Translations under genes and position numbers: made by a program
From: PALSA-243 sp963743705
GTDB lineage: Bacteria > Acidobacteriota > Terriglobia > Bryobacterales > Bryobacteraceae
Direction of reading: 5' to 3'
Length of the DNA: 64,000 nucleotides
Assembly (NCBI GenBank): GCA_963743705.1
Contig: CAVUQS010000002.1
Span: 124,001-188,000, forward strand
In this document: in pieces, positions 1 to 8,251 of the stretch
Position numbering within the stretch: the first letter of the stretch is position 1
Layout of the letters: each line of letters opens with the position of its first letter
The notes under the pieces: model-generated
Database searches by the model: none
The model's input: only the letters and a program-made list of their open reading frames with translations
What the model was told of the DNA's origin: nothing

Positions 1-206
1 GCCGTGATTTCGGCATCCTCGACTTCTTTCCTGGGTCCGGACCATCCCGATAAGTGCGCGCCTCCGCGGCCTAAACCCTTCTTGGGATCTCTGCCGCCCA
101 TGCCAATCACTGCAACGCGGAGCGTATTGTTTGGGCTGTTTGCGAACACGCTGGACGCTGCGCCCAACGTACCAATCGAAGAAACCAGGAAATGCCGACG
201 TTCCAT
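1..206 (-). CDS. Gfo/Idh/MocA-family oxidoreductase, N-terminal part (runs off left edge)
   Basis: Only the first 68 codons are present; the gene continues beyond position 1. The protein begins MERRHFLVSSIGTLGAAS, a short export signal with an RRxFL twin-arginine-like motif. A Rossmann beta-strand and glycine-rich loop follow (RVAVIGMGGR, then KKGLGRGG). This pairing of a Tat-like leader with a Rossmann fold is typical of the exported Gfo/Idh/MocA oxidoreductases of Acidobacteriota and Planctomycetota, which act on sugars with bound NAD(P). It starts 15 bp after the stop of the D-2-hydroxyacid dehydrogenase gene and is the fourth gene of the minus-strand operon. The family call rests on the N-terminus only. 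Confidence 0.65.
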   Translation of the reverse strand, partial: MERRHFLVSSIGTLGAASSVFANSPNNTLRVAVIGMGGRDPKKGLGRGGAHLSGWSGPRKEVEDAEIT

Positions 207-221
207 TACCGCCTCCGCCAG

Positions 222-1145
222 CTAAACTACCACATTTTGGGGACTTCCGGTTAAGAAAGCCCTTACGTTTTCGATAACTACTTGGAGTAAACGGCGCCTG
301 GCTTCGAGGGTGCTCCAGGCCATGTGAGGGGTAACGAGACAGTTGGGCGCGCTTAATAAAGGATGACCGGCCGGAGGCGGCTCGGCGGAGAGCACGTCGA
401 GGGCGGCTCCGGCGATGCGCTTGGAGCGTAAGGCTTCGGCGAGATCGCGTTCATTGATGAGCGGGCCGCGCGACGTGTTGATCAGGAAGGCCGTGGGTTT
501 CATGAGCCCGAGGGTACGGGCGTTGATCAGCTCGCGCGTTTCGGGGAACAGGGGAACGTGCAGGCTGACGACGTCGGATTCGCGCAGCAGATCGTCGAGA
601 TTGCCGCGATCGACGTCAAAGCTGAGCACGCGCATACCGAAAGCTTCGGCGATGGCAGCGGTCTGGCGGCCAATTCGCCCGAAGCCGACGATGCCCATGG
701 TCTTGCCGGCCAGCTCGATCTGCGGAGGGTAAGAAAAGCTCCAATCGGGATTGCGCGACCATGCGCCGTCGCGGACATCGGCGGCGTGCCGCGCAACGCG
801 ATGGCATAGTTCGAGCAGCAGGGCAAACACGAATTGGGCAACCGAAGCGGTTCCATAGGTCGGCACATTGCAGACGACGATGCCGCGGCGGCGGGCGGCA
901 TCGAGATCGATGACGTTGTAGCCGGTGGCGAGGACGCCGATGTAACGGAGATCCGGGAGACGGTCGATGACATCGGCCGTAAATGCCGTTTTGTTGGTGA
1001 GCGCTACGATGGCCCCCGCGGCGCGCTCGACGGTGAGTTCGGGCGGCGTGCGCGGAAAGATTTCGACATCGCCGAGGGCATGCAAGGGTTCCCAGGACAG
1101 GTCGCCGGGGTTGAGAGCGTGGGCGTCAAGAACGACGATTTTCAT
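222..1145 (-). CDS. D-2-hydroxyacid dehydrogenase, glycerate dehydrogenase / hydroxypyruvate reductase type
   Basis: A 307-residue cytoplasmic NAD(P)H-dependent dehydrogenase of 2-hydroxyacids. It has the family's normal length and all its landmarks: the nucleotide loop GFGRIG (154-159), Asp177 at the end of the next strand as expected for NAD preference, and the catalytic triad Arg226 (NTSRG), Glu255 (SAEPP) and His274 (TPHMAW). The opening MKIVVLDAHALNPGDLSW resembles glycerate dehydrogenases, which interconvert hydroxypyruvate and D-glycerate. The ATG at 1145 was chosen because it starts the conserved first strand; a longer frame upstream is only the shadow of the preceding gene. The start overlaps the end of the glycosyltransferase-thioesterase gene by 20 bp, so the two are probably translationally coupled. 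Glycerate would suit the FkbH-type protein two genes upstream, but that link is inferred. Confidence 0.85.
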   Translation of the reverse strand: MKIVVLDAHALNPGDLSWEPLHALGDVEIFPRTPPELTVERAAGAIVALTNKTAFTADVIDRLPDLRYIGVLATGYNVIDLDAARRRGIVVCNVPTYGTASVAQFVFALLLELCHRVARHAADVRDGAWSRNPDWSFSYPPQIELAGKTMGIVGFGRIGRQTAAIAEAFGMRVLSFDVDRGNLDDLLRESDVVSLHVPLFPETRELINARTLGLMKPTAFLINTSRGPLINERDLAEALRSKRIAGAALDVLSAEPPPAGHPLLSAPNCLVTPHMAWSTLEARRRLLQVVIENVRAFLTGSPQNVVV

Positions 1146-4056
1146 GAAGGTCTTCTCGCAGTGCCGCTTCAAAAGCGGCGGGATTTTCTTTCTGATAAAA
1201 GTGGCCGCCGGGAAATTGGCGCAGTTCGAACCCAGCGGTGGTCTGTTCGCGCCAGGCTTCGAGGTGTTGGAGCGAGACGTGGGTATCGCTCTGGCCGCCG
1301 TAGGCGTGGATGGGGAACGCCAGCGGCGCGTCTTCGGCGTAGATGTAGTGGCGGTAAAGCTGGGTGTCGGCGCGCAACGCGGGCAAAATCGATTGACGGA
1401 TGGCGGGCAAATCGGGAAGGCCGGCTTGGCGCAGGAGTTCGGCGTCGGAGGGTTCGGGCGGCGGAACGTGGCCGCGGCGGAACTGCGGCGCGCGGGCGGC
1501 GGAGGCGATGAGTAGCAACGGCAGCGGAAGATTGCGGCGGCGCAGTTCGCGGGCCAATTCAAAAGCGACGATGGCGCCGAGGCTGTGTCCGAGAAAAGTG
1601 AATATCGGCGAGAGGTAGCCTTCGATAGCGGTGGCCAGAGCTTGAATGAGCGGCGCCATTCGAGTGAACGGCGCTTCGGCAGCGCGCGGTCCGCGGCCGG
1701 GAAGTTGAGTGGCGCAGGCTTCGGCAGAGGGGATCACGATTTCGCCGGCGGACGGGAAATAAAAGACGCGCGGCTTAGCGCAGTTGGGGAACCAAGCCGA
1801 AGCCGGGGCGCGCTTGCGCAGGCGTAGGGCGAGCAGCGCCTGCTTCTCGGGCGAGAGGTGCGCGGCGCGTTTGGGGCCGGTCAGCAGACGCTCGAATGGC
1901 TCGACGGAAAGATTCCCGGCGTAGTGGCGCGCAGCGTCGCGCGATTGCCGGGCGATCTCGTCGTAATGCGTGCGATCGGCGAGGAGCCGGTTCAGCGCTT
2001 CGATCCACGGCGTGATGTTTTGCTCGGGAACGTCGGCGATAGGCACCATGCGCTCGTTGAGGCGCGGTTGATAGTGCTGGATCGGATTCACCGGCAGGAG
2101 GTACGGCACGCCGAGCTTGGCTTCGGGCAAGCCGCCGGACTTGGCGGCGATCACGGGGACGCCGCGCAGCATGGCTTCCACGACAATGCGCGAGCGCGCT
2201 TCGGCCCAGAGCGATGGCGCAAGCAGAACTTTGGTGCGCGCGAGAAGGAGATTGATGTCATCGACCGGATCGAGGATCGCGATGTTGGGCCGGGCGGAGA
2301 GCGCCGCGAGATCCGCCGCATCAGAACCCCAAGTGGGAACAGCGGCGAAGCGGACGTGAGGCATGGCGTCGGCGAGCGCGAGGAAGATCGAGATACCTTT
2401 GACGGCACAGGGATTGACAAGGGTAACGAATTCGTTGTCGAAGCGGCCAAGATCGGGCCAGGCTTCGATCGGCATAAGCGAGATCGGAACGTGCACGGCG
2501 TCGATGCCGGCGAAGCGGCGGACATAATCGGCGACGTACTGACTGACGCCGACTACGGCATCGCACTGGCGGATGCGCGCGGTCTGGGCTTCATTGGGAA
2601 AGGCGGAATCGGGACCGAAGGGGACAGCCAGCGTGGCGCGGACGAGATAGACGACGCGCGCGCCGGTGCGCAGTGCGGGCTCGAGCAGGAGATGCGCCGG
2701 ATCGTCGGTGGAGGTGAGAATGACATCGGGCTGGAACGCGGCGGCTTCGGCCACGAATGTGGCGCGGAGTTGGGCGTCCGTGGCGGAGTGAATCTGGACA
2801 CCGGCGATTTGCAAATCGGCGGCGCCGCGAGCGACCACGCGGCAATCGTGGCCGCTGGCGGCGAGCGCTTCCATCAGCAACCGGTTGGATTTTTCGCCGC
2901 CGCCGTGCGCGGGATGATAAGCCGCGTTTTGCGCGAGCAGGATTTTCAGGCGACGCGGAGTCAGCTCGACCAAATACTGCTCGAAGGCGGCGGCATCGAG
3001 CGATTCCACGAAAGTTCTGGCCGCAGCGCGCGAAGCGCGTGACTCGCGCTCATAGGCATCGCGATCGGTGAGGAGTTCGCTCAAGGCCGCCAGCCACGGT
3101 TCGATATCGTTCTCCGGCAGAACCGGCTTCGGCATGGCGTGCTCGTCGAACGCGGGTTGATAGCGCTCGATCGTCTGCACCGGAATCATGTAGTTCGTGC
3201 CAGTCTTGGCTTCCTTGAGACCACCGGAATCGCTGGCCACCACGGGGATGCCACGCAGCATGGCTTCCATCACGATGAGTCCAAACCCTTCATACCAGAG
3301 CGAGGGCATGATCAGGATGCGCGTTTGGGAGAGGATATCGTCGATGCGCGGCGCGTTGGCGAGACTACCAACGTTGGGCAGCCGTTTGAGGGCGGCGCGG
3401 TCTTCGGACGTGGTGCCCCACCCGGGCACGGCGGCGAATTCCCAGCGCGGCATGCGGGCGGCGGTTTCGAGGAAAACATCGATGCCTTTCACCGCGCAGG
3501 GATTGAGCATCACGATGCGGCCATGAGAGAAGTCGGAATAATCGGGCCACGGGCCTGCGCCATAGATCGGCGGATGGATGACGGTGGCGGAGCGTCCGAG
3601 AGCCCGCTCGATATATCCGGCCATATGATGGCCGACGGCGACGATGCCGGCGGATTGCGCAACGAGCCTCGCGGCGGCCGGATCGGGATTCCAACTTTCG
3701 GCGCCGAAGGGGAAGAATTGCGGCGTATGCGCGAGATAGACGACGCGGCCTGGCGCGCTGTGGTGGGCCTCGCGCAGCAGCGCGTGGCTGAGGTCTTCGG
3801 ATGAAACCAGCACCCAATCGGGGCGCCAATCGTGAATCTGTTCGCGGAGGCGTTCGACGCGCGCGGCGGGATCCGCAATGGGGAAGATGGCGAGGCTGGG
3901 ATGCGGAGCGAATTCGGCGCCTTCACCTGCGGGGCCACACACGATGCGGCATTCGTGGCCATGGCGCGCCAGGTGATCGAGCCAGATGAGATTGCTGCGC
4001 GTGGCGCCACCGCGCGGCGGGGCGTAAGAGGCGTTGGCGGTGAGCAGTATGCGCAA
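1126..4056 (-). CDS. Tandem glycosyltransferase fused to a type II thioesterase
   Basis: A 976-residue protein with three modules. Residues 1-365 and about 370-735 are two related GT-B glycosyltransferases (GT4-like): each starts with a similar strand (RILLTANASY / KILLAQNAAYHPAHGGGEKS), has an NPCAVKGI segment and ends with an E-x7-E-like donor site (EGFGLIVMEAM / EARSRIVVEAM). From about 755 follows an alpha/beta-hydrolase thioesterase of the GrsT type, with nucleophile Ser825 in GHSLGA and the catalytic His952 in PGGHFY. Type II thioesterases release acyl groups from carrier proteins, and the gene just upstream encodes a carrier domain. Translation starts at a TTG one base after the upstream stop, with AGGA about 13 bp ahead. 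The second copy has a degraded donor motif (R in place of F), so it may be less active. I know no characterised protein with this exact architecture. Confidence 0.8.
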   Translation of the reverse strand: MRILLTANASYAPPRGGATRSNLIWLDHLARHGHECRIVCGPAGEGAEFAPHPSLAIFPIADPAARVERLREQIHDWRPDWVLVSSEDLSHALLREAHHSAPGRVVYLAHTPQFFPFGAESWNPDPAAARLVAQSAGIVAVGHHMAGYIERALGRSATVIHPPIYGAGPWPDYSDFSHGRIVMLNPCAVKGIDVFLETAARMPRWEFAAVPGWGTTSEDRAALKRLPNVGSLANAPRIDDILSQTRILIMPSLWYEGFGLIVMEAMLRGIPVVASDSGGLKEAKTGTNYMIPVQTIERYQPAFDEHAMPKPVLPENDIEPWLAALSELLTDRDAYERESRASRAAARTFVESLDAAAFEQYLVELTPRRLKILLAQNAAYHPAHGGGEKSNRLLMEALAASGHDCRVVARGAADLQIAGVQIHSATDAQLRATFVAEAAAFQPDVILTSTDDPAHLLLEPALRTGARVVYLVRATLAVPFGPDSAFPNEAQTARIRQCDAVVGVSQYVADYVRRFAGIDAVHVPISLMPIEAWPDLGRFDNEFVTLVNPCAVKGISIFLALADAMPHVRFAAVPTWGSDAADLAALSARPNIAILDPVDDINLLLARTKVLLAPSLWAEARSRIVVEAMLRGVPVIAAKSGGLPEAKLGVPYLLPVNPIQHYQPRLNERMVPIADVPEQNITPWIEALNRLLADRTHYDEIARQSRDAARHYAGNLSVEPFERLLTGPKRAAHLSPEKQALLALRLRKRAPASAWFPNCAKPRVFYFPSAGEIVIPSAEACATQLPGRGPRAAEAPFTRMAPLIQALATAIEGYLSPIFTFLGHSLGAIVAFELARELRRRNLPLPLLLIASAARAPQFRRGHVPPPEPSDAELLRQAGLPDLPAIRQSILPALRADTQLYRHYIYAEDAPLAFPIHAYGGQSDTHVSLQHLEAWREQTTAGFELRQFPGGHFYQKENPAAFEAALREDLHENRRS

Positions 4057-4057
4057 G

Positions 4058-6034
4058 TTATAGGGCGTCCTGCTCTTGAGCTAGAAGCTCGCGCGCTTCG
4101 TCATCGGAGAGGCTTTCGAGTTCCTGCATAAGATCCTGGTAATCGGCGCTGGGCGGCGGGGCTTCCCTGCCCTCGATGGCTTTGGCTAACTCGGCGACGG
4201 TGAAGTTGCCGCTGTAGACGACTTCGAGCGAGAGATCGGCGCCATGGAGTTGGCGGATGCGCGAGAGGAGTTGGACGGCGAGCAAGGAGTGGCCGCCTAG
4301 ATCGAAGAAATGGTCGTCGATGCCGACGGAGGAGACGTGAAGAAGGGCGGCCCAGAGTTCGCAGAGAGCGCTTTCGAGCGGCGTCCGCGGAGGCAACGTG
4401 GGCGTGAGAGTTCGTCGCGGCGCGGCGTGGAGGCAGGCAAGAACGGATTCGGGGGTGCGCAGCGCGGTCGCGATTCGGACGTAGGGGATGCGGTACATCT
4501 GCGGCTGGGCGCCGGCCTTGTGGCCGGCTGGACCCGCTGAAAGCGGGTCCGCAGCCTGAAAGGGCTGCCCCACTAAAAATAGTTCGGCGGGACGATTGCG
4601 CGGGTTGGGAACGAAGAGGATTTCGGCGCGAGCGACGGCGCGCTCGCGGGCGATCTCTTCGAGACGCGCCTTCATGCGATGTTCGACGCGGCGTCCCAGG
4701 GCACGGCAACTCAGCAGGAACGTGTCGGCTACGAGAACATTCGATTGAGCGCGGAAGATCATTACACCGACGAGGCCGTAGTCGCCGAAACGATCGCTAA
4801 CGTGGACTGTGAGGCATTCGGCGTCGAGTGCGGCGATTTCGGCTTCTGTGCGACGGATGCAGCTTGCGTTCATCTGGTTGGTGCGCTGCGTGAGCTGCGC
4901 GACGCGCGAGATTTCCGGCTGCTTCATAGGCTCGATCCGCACGTCGAGTTGCAGCGACTCGAGAAATTCGTCGAGGCTACCGGCGGATTGGGCGGCGGCA
5001 TTGCGCGCGGCGTTCTGGGCGTATTGTCCGGCGCGTTCCAGATCTTCCGTGGTGACGCGGGCGCGGTCGAAGGCCCAAACGTGAGCGAGGAAATCGGGGA
5101 TCTCTTCGGCATCCGCGGGCAGCGGCAGAGCCAAAATGGCGGGAGCTGTGGTCTGCGCTTCGGCGCATTCGCGCGGGTTGTCGTCTAACAGGATGAACGA
5201 ATCGAGGGCCAGGTCAAGTTCCGCGGCGAGCGACGCCAGGTTGGCGCCTTTCGATTCCCAATTGACGCGCCGCGCCGTGAAATCGTCATAGCGCAGCGGG
5301 AATTCGGGGTGGGCGCGGAAGGTCTCAGCGACGTCCTCTTCATTATTCTTGCTGCAAAGCACAAGCAGCATGCCCTCATCGCGGCGCGCGGCCATGAATT
5401 GCTGCAGAGCGCGGCGCGGAGGGTCGAGCGTGACGCCGGTGGGTCCGTCTTCCCCGCAGATGCCGCTCCAGAGGGTGTCGTCGCAATCGAGCGCGATCAC
5501 TTTGAAGGGCGGATGCGTCAGGGCGTGGATTTTGCGTGCGACAGCCGTGGCGAGCGAAGCGAAGAACAGCGGTGTGTAAGGGAGATGGCCGAGTTCCTCA
5601 GCGTGAGGATCGTGCGGGTTCGCGACGGGTTCGGGGTCAGCAAAGTAAACGGCGGGGGAACCAGCAAGCGCCTCGCGAATCTTCTGGGCGGCTGGTTCGC
5701 AGATGGGTTCATGGCCTGGAGCCGGCGGGCAAAGCGCAATCACCAGGGGCGCTGGAAAGTGCGCAGCCGCGCGGACAGCGTCGATGAATCGCCCGGCGGT
5801 TTCAGTGATGCCGGCGGCGATCCAATCGTCGGGGCGAACCAGTGCGACGTTGATTCCGCGGTTGTGCGCGAACAGACTGGAGGGCGAGAGCAGTTCCTGG
5901 AAGAGCTGATTGTAGGCGGCGAAGGCGATTTCGTGCGGCAGGCCGAGTTCCACGGTCCAAAAGGAAAGGGCCGGTTGAATGGCTTCGGCAGTGAAGGTTG
6001 CGCCGATGGCGATCGCGCGATCGTCGGAGGGCAT
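4058..6034 (-). CDS. FkbH-type HAD-IIIC protein with C-terminal acyl/peptidyl carrier domain
   Basis: A 658-residue protein. Residues 1-170 form the FkbH N-terminal domain. From 175 to about 330 is a HAD-IIIC domain with DCDDT at 183-187 (nucleophile Asp183), LLVLCSKN and LLDDNPRE. From 335 to 485 is the GNAT-like acyltransferase domain (LTQRTNQMN, FLLSCRALGRRVEH). A carrier domain occupies 550-622, with Ser583 in DLGGHSLLAVQ for phosphopantetheine. Known FkbH enzymes take D-1,3-bisphosphoglycerate, remove phosphate and load glyceryl onto a carrier protein. Here enzyme and carrier are one chain, so self-loading is likely. The linker at 488-511 is encoded by a palindromic repeat. First gene of the operon, divergent from the sigma factor. 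Confidence 0.85.
   Translation of the reverse strand: MPSDDRAIAIGATFTAEAIQPALSFWTVELGLPHEIAFAAYNQLFQELLSPSSLFAHNRGINVALVRPDDWIAAGITETAGRFIDAVRAAAHFPAPLVIALCPPAPGHEPICEPAAQKIREALAGSPAVYFADPEPVANPHDPHAEELGHLPYTPLFFASLATAVARKIHALTHPPFKVIALDCDDTLWSGICGEDGPTGVTLDPPRRALQQFMAARRDEGMLLVLCSKNNEEDVAETFRAHPEFPLRYDDFTARRVNWESKGANLASLAAELDLALDSFILLDDNPRECAEAQTTAPAILALPLPADAEEIPDFLAHVWAFDRARVTTEDLERAGQYAQNAARNAAAQSAGSLDEFLESLQLDVRIEPMKQPEISRVAQLTQRTNQMNASCIRRTEAEIAALDAECLTVHVSDRFGDYGLVGVMIFRAQSNVLVADTFLLSCRALGRRVEHRMKARLEEIARERAVARAEILFVPNPRNRPAELFLVGQPFQAADPLSAGPAGHKAGAQPQMYRIPYVRIATALRTPESVLACLHAAPRRTLTPTLPPRTPLESALCELWAALLHVSSVGIDDHFFDLGGHSLLAVQLLSRIRQLHGADLSLEVVYSGNFTVAELAKAIEGREAPPPSADYQDLMQELESLSDDEARELLAQEQDAL
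4511..4568. repeat. Triple-hairpin palindromic element inside a coding region
   Basis: Three consecutive perfect inverted repeats: arms 4511-4517 / 4522-4528 (GCCGGCC), 4530-4537 / 4543-4550 (GGACCCGC) and 4551-4556 / 4563-4568 (GCAGCC). The element lies in the linker between the acyltransferase and carrier domains of the FkbH-type gene and keeps the reading frame. It has the form of a REP or small MITE-like repeat. Confidence 0.7.
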
Positions 6035-6143
6035 GGACCTCTTATTATTTCACCGCAGCGGGGCCGCGTGAAAAAACTGCCGTTCGGAGACGGAAACTTC
6101 GGTTGCTGATTCGTTGTAATGGTAGGGGAAGGGCGAGGGGACC

Positions 6144-6710
6144 ATGGAGCTTTACCTGATGGCGGACAAGGCAATGGCGAACCTGAGGGTAAATGCGGCG
6201 GACGCCGGCGGATCGCGGGAAGAAGCGCTGATGTGGTTCGCAGCCTTACACGATCCCTTGCGGCGTTATCTGCTGTGCGCCGGCGCCACCGCAGCCGACG
6301 CCGACGACGCCGTGCAGGAAAGCTTCCTGCGGCTTTATCAACATCTGGAAAAAAATGGGGACCGCTCGAACCTGCGGGGTTGGATCTTTCAGGTGGCGCG
6401 CAATTTTCTGCGCGACGAGCGGAAAAGCGCGCGCCACAAAAGAACCGCCCCGCTCGATGGAGCGATGGAGAACGATCGGCATTTTACCGACCCCGCACGC
6501 AATCCGGAGCATTCGGCGCTGGCGGAAGAGCGGGGACGGAAGCTGCGAGCGGCGATTGAGAAATTGCCGGAGCAGCAACGCGAGTGTATTCTTTTGCGGT
6601 CCGCGGGGATGCGGTATCGCGAGATTGCGGAAGTGATGGGCATCAATATTTCGAGCGTGGGGACGCTGGTGGGCCGCGCGGTAGCGCGTTTGAGTGAGGA
6701 TCTGGTATGA
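6144..6710 (+). CDS. ECF-type RNA polymerase sigma factor
   Basis: A 188-residue sigma-70 family protein with only regions 2 and 4, as in ECF factors. Region 2 covers about 37-94 (DPLRRYLLCAGATAADADD, VQESFLRLYQH, GWIFQVARNFLRDE). Region 4 covers about 133-186 (LPEQQRECILLR, YREIAEVMGINISSV). It directs RNA polymerase to a set of promoters when released by its anti-sigma factor, encoded next with an ATGA overlap. Divergent from the FkbH operon, with 109 bp between. The start could also be the ATG at 6162. Confidence 0.9.
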   Translation: MELYLMADKAMANLRVNAADAGGSREEALMWFAALHDPLRRYLLCAGATAADADDAVQESFLRLYQHLEKNGDRSNLRGWIFQVARNFLRDERKSARHKRTAPLDGAMENDRHFTDPARNPEHSALAEERGRKLRAAIEKLPEQQRECILLRSAGMRYREIAEVMGINISSVGTLVGRAVARLSEDLV

Positions 6711-7309
6711 GCGAGACTTTGCATTTTTCGGACAGCGAGTGCGGGCGGGCGCGCGCCTGGATGGCGCAATTCGTGGATGGCGATCTGGGGGGCGAGGAGG
6801 CCGTACGCTTCCATCGGCACCTGGAAGGTTGCGCACCGTGCCGCGCGGCGCTGGCGGAGTTTTCGGAAATCGACAGCGAATTGACGGGCTGGGGCGAGAA
6901 GCTGGCGGTGGAGAATCCGGCGCGCGCCGATGCGCGGGAAACGCTGGCGGCAAGGCTGCGGTGGATTCCGGCAAAACGGGCGATGCGATGGGCCGCGGCG
7001 GCGGTGGCGGCGATCGCAGCGGCATTCCTTCTGGCGGTGGTGCTGCCGTTGGGGCGTCCGACGGCGACCTTGGACATGCACGCGGACACCCCGTTCATCG
7101 AGATTCCGTATCTGGCGCCGCTCGACCCGCGCGAAAACGCGACGGTGTTGCGCATGGACATACGCGTCTCGACGCTGATGGCTTTGGGGTACAGAGTGGG
7201 AGCGGAGCCGGACCAAATCGTTCCGGCGGACGTTCTTGTGGGTGAAGATGGGCGCGCGCATGCGGTGCGCGTGCTCGCAGACGTGGATTTTGGAGGAGTG
7301 GGAGATTAA
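6707..7309 (+). CDS. Anti-sigma factor with zinc finger and one membrane helix
   Basis: A 200-residue protein. Residues 1-50 form a putative zinc-finger (zf-HC2) anti-sigma domain with H38-x3-C42-x2-C45. One transmembrane helix lies at about 95-116 (AAAAVAAIAAAFLLAVVLPL), and a periplasmic domain of about 80 residues follows. The topology is that of a ZAS anti-sigma factor, which holds its sigma factor at the membrane until a signal arrives. The start codon overlaps the sigma factor stop (ATGA), so the two are made together. The outer domain is not one I recognise. Confidence 0.85.
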   Translation: MSETLHFSDSECGRARAWMAQFVDGDLGGEEAVRFHRHLEGCAPCRAALAEFSEIDSELTGWGEKLAVENPARADARETLAARLRWIPAKRAMRWAAAAVAAIAAAFLLAVVLPLGRPTATLDMHADTPFIEIPYLAPLDPRENATVLRMDIRVSTLMALGYRVGAEPDQIVPADVLVGEDGRAHAVRVLADVDFGGVGD

Positions 7310-7313
7310 GTTT

Positions 7314-8123
7314 ATGAAGCGAACGTTTCTCTTGATCGCGGCGGCTGGGGCGTGTCAGGCAATATCGCAAGCCCAAACATCGCCGCTGATAACGCAGTTC
7401 CAACAGGCGGGTGAGCTAGGCGCGGGGGGTGGGATCGAAGGCTTTCCCATGATCGTTGCGGGCCCCCGCATCGAAGTGGGGAAGCCGTATTCGGCCACGG
7501 TGGTGAATGAAACCACCCAGACCTACACCGACGGCACGCATATCAATCGCAAGTCGACGTCGGTGGAATATCGCGATTCGGAGGGGCGCGTGCGGCGCGA
7601 ATCGACCGGGACCGGACGCGGCGGAGTGGAAGTGCAGAATGTGATGATTCAGGATCCGGTGGCAGGCTATACTTACCGCCTCAACCCGGCAACGAAGACC
7701 GCGATGCAGCTACAGATGGCGGTGGCTGGGCGTGGCGGGCGCGGTGCGCGGGGTGGCGATAGCGCGACTGTCAGTTCGTCTCAGTTTGAGATTCGCCTGG
7801 CAAACGCGAAGAGCAATTCGAATAACAACGTGGAAGATTTGGGTACGACCATGGTGAATGGCGTGGTAGCTCGCGGGGTGCGAGTGACCAGAGTAACGCC
7901 CGTGAATACGATCGGCAACGACCGCGAGATTCGAAGCGTCACCGAAGAATGGTTTTCGCCCGATCTGAACCTGATGATTAAGAGCGTTTCGACCGACCCC
8001 CGGTTCGGCACAACAACTTACCAACTGCTCAATATCACGCGCTCGGCGCCGGACGCCTCGCTGTTCCAAGTGCCCGCAGACTACAAGACGAGCACCGGCG
8101 GCAGGCGCGGGCCGCAGAATTAA
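7314..8123 (+). CDS. Secreted protein of unknown function, cotranscribed with the sigma/anti-sigma pair
   Basis: A 269-residue protein starting at the ATG at 7314, just after the anti-sigma stop. Residues 1-20 are a signal peptide (MKRTFLLIAAAGACQAISQA). The mature part is rich in beta-strand patterns and has a glycine/arginine-rich stretch near 142-150 (GRGGRGARGG). It resembles no enzyme I know. Its position third behind a sigma and anti-sigma pair suggests it belongs to the same envelope response or is a target of it. A terminator-like hairpin follows. Confidence 0.7.
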   Translation: MKRTFLLIAAAGACQAISQAQTSPLITQFQQAGELGAGGGIEGFPMIVAGPRIEVGKPYSATVVNETTQTYTDGTHINRKSTSVEYRDSEGRVRRESTGTGRGGVEVQNVMIQDPVAGYTYRLNPATKTAMQLQMAVAGRGGRGARGGDSATVSSSQFEIRLANAKSNSNNNVEDLGTTMVNGVVARGVRVTRVTPVNTIGNDREIRSVTEEWFSPDLNLMIKSVSTDPRFGTTTYQLLNITRSAPDASLFQVPADYKTSTGGRRGPQN

Positions 8124-8148
8124 CCGATCGCCCAGACGATTGCGTCAA

Positions 8149-8187
8149 GGCCGCCGCGGATTTGCTTTCGGCTAATCCGCGGCGGCC
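8149..8187 (+). terminator. Rho-independent-like terminator hairpin
   Basis: A perfect 14-bp stem (8149-8162 with 8174-8187) around an 11-base loop, 25 bp after the stop of the secreted protein gene. The run after the stem is only moderately T-rich, so it may be a weak terminator or an mRNA-stabilising hairpin. Confidence 0.6.
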
Positions 8188-8213
8188 ATTTGCATTTGGC
8201 TGCATCTTATCCC

Positions 8214-8244
8214 TGTTGACTTTCAACAGAAGCTGAAGCATACT
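8214..8244 (+). promoter_or_regulatory. Promoter with overlapping palindrome upstream of the first PadR gene
   Basis: -35 TTGACT (8216-8221), 17-bp spacer, -10 CATACT (8239-8244). An inverted repeat, TGTTGA-N3-TCAACA (8214-8228), covers the -35 box and is a plausible autoregulatory PadR operator. The start codon lies 7 bp after the -10 box, so the transcript would be leaderless. Confidence 0.55.
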
Positions 8245-8251
8245 CCTGTTG

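Noticed and set aside
1146..1562. N-terminal extension of the hydroxyacid dehydrogenase to 1562
   Set aside because: The extra residues are the thioesterase gene read in another frame; the conserved protein starts at 1145.
1858..3042. 394-codon plus-strand frame opposite the glycosyltransferase-thioesterase gene
   Set aside because: It mirrors a well-supported gene in GC-rich DNA; its translation has no domain-like pattern and no ribosome site.
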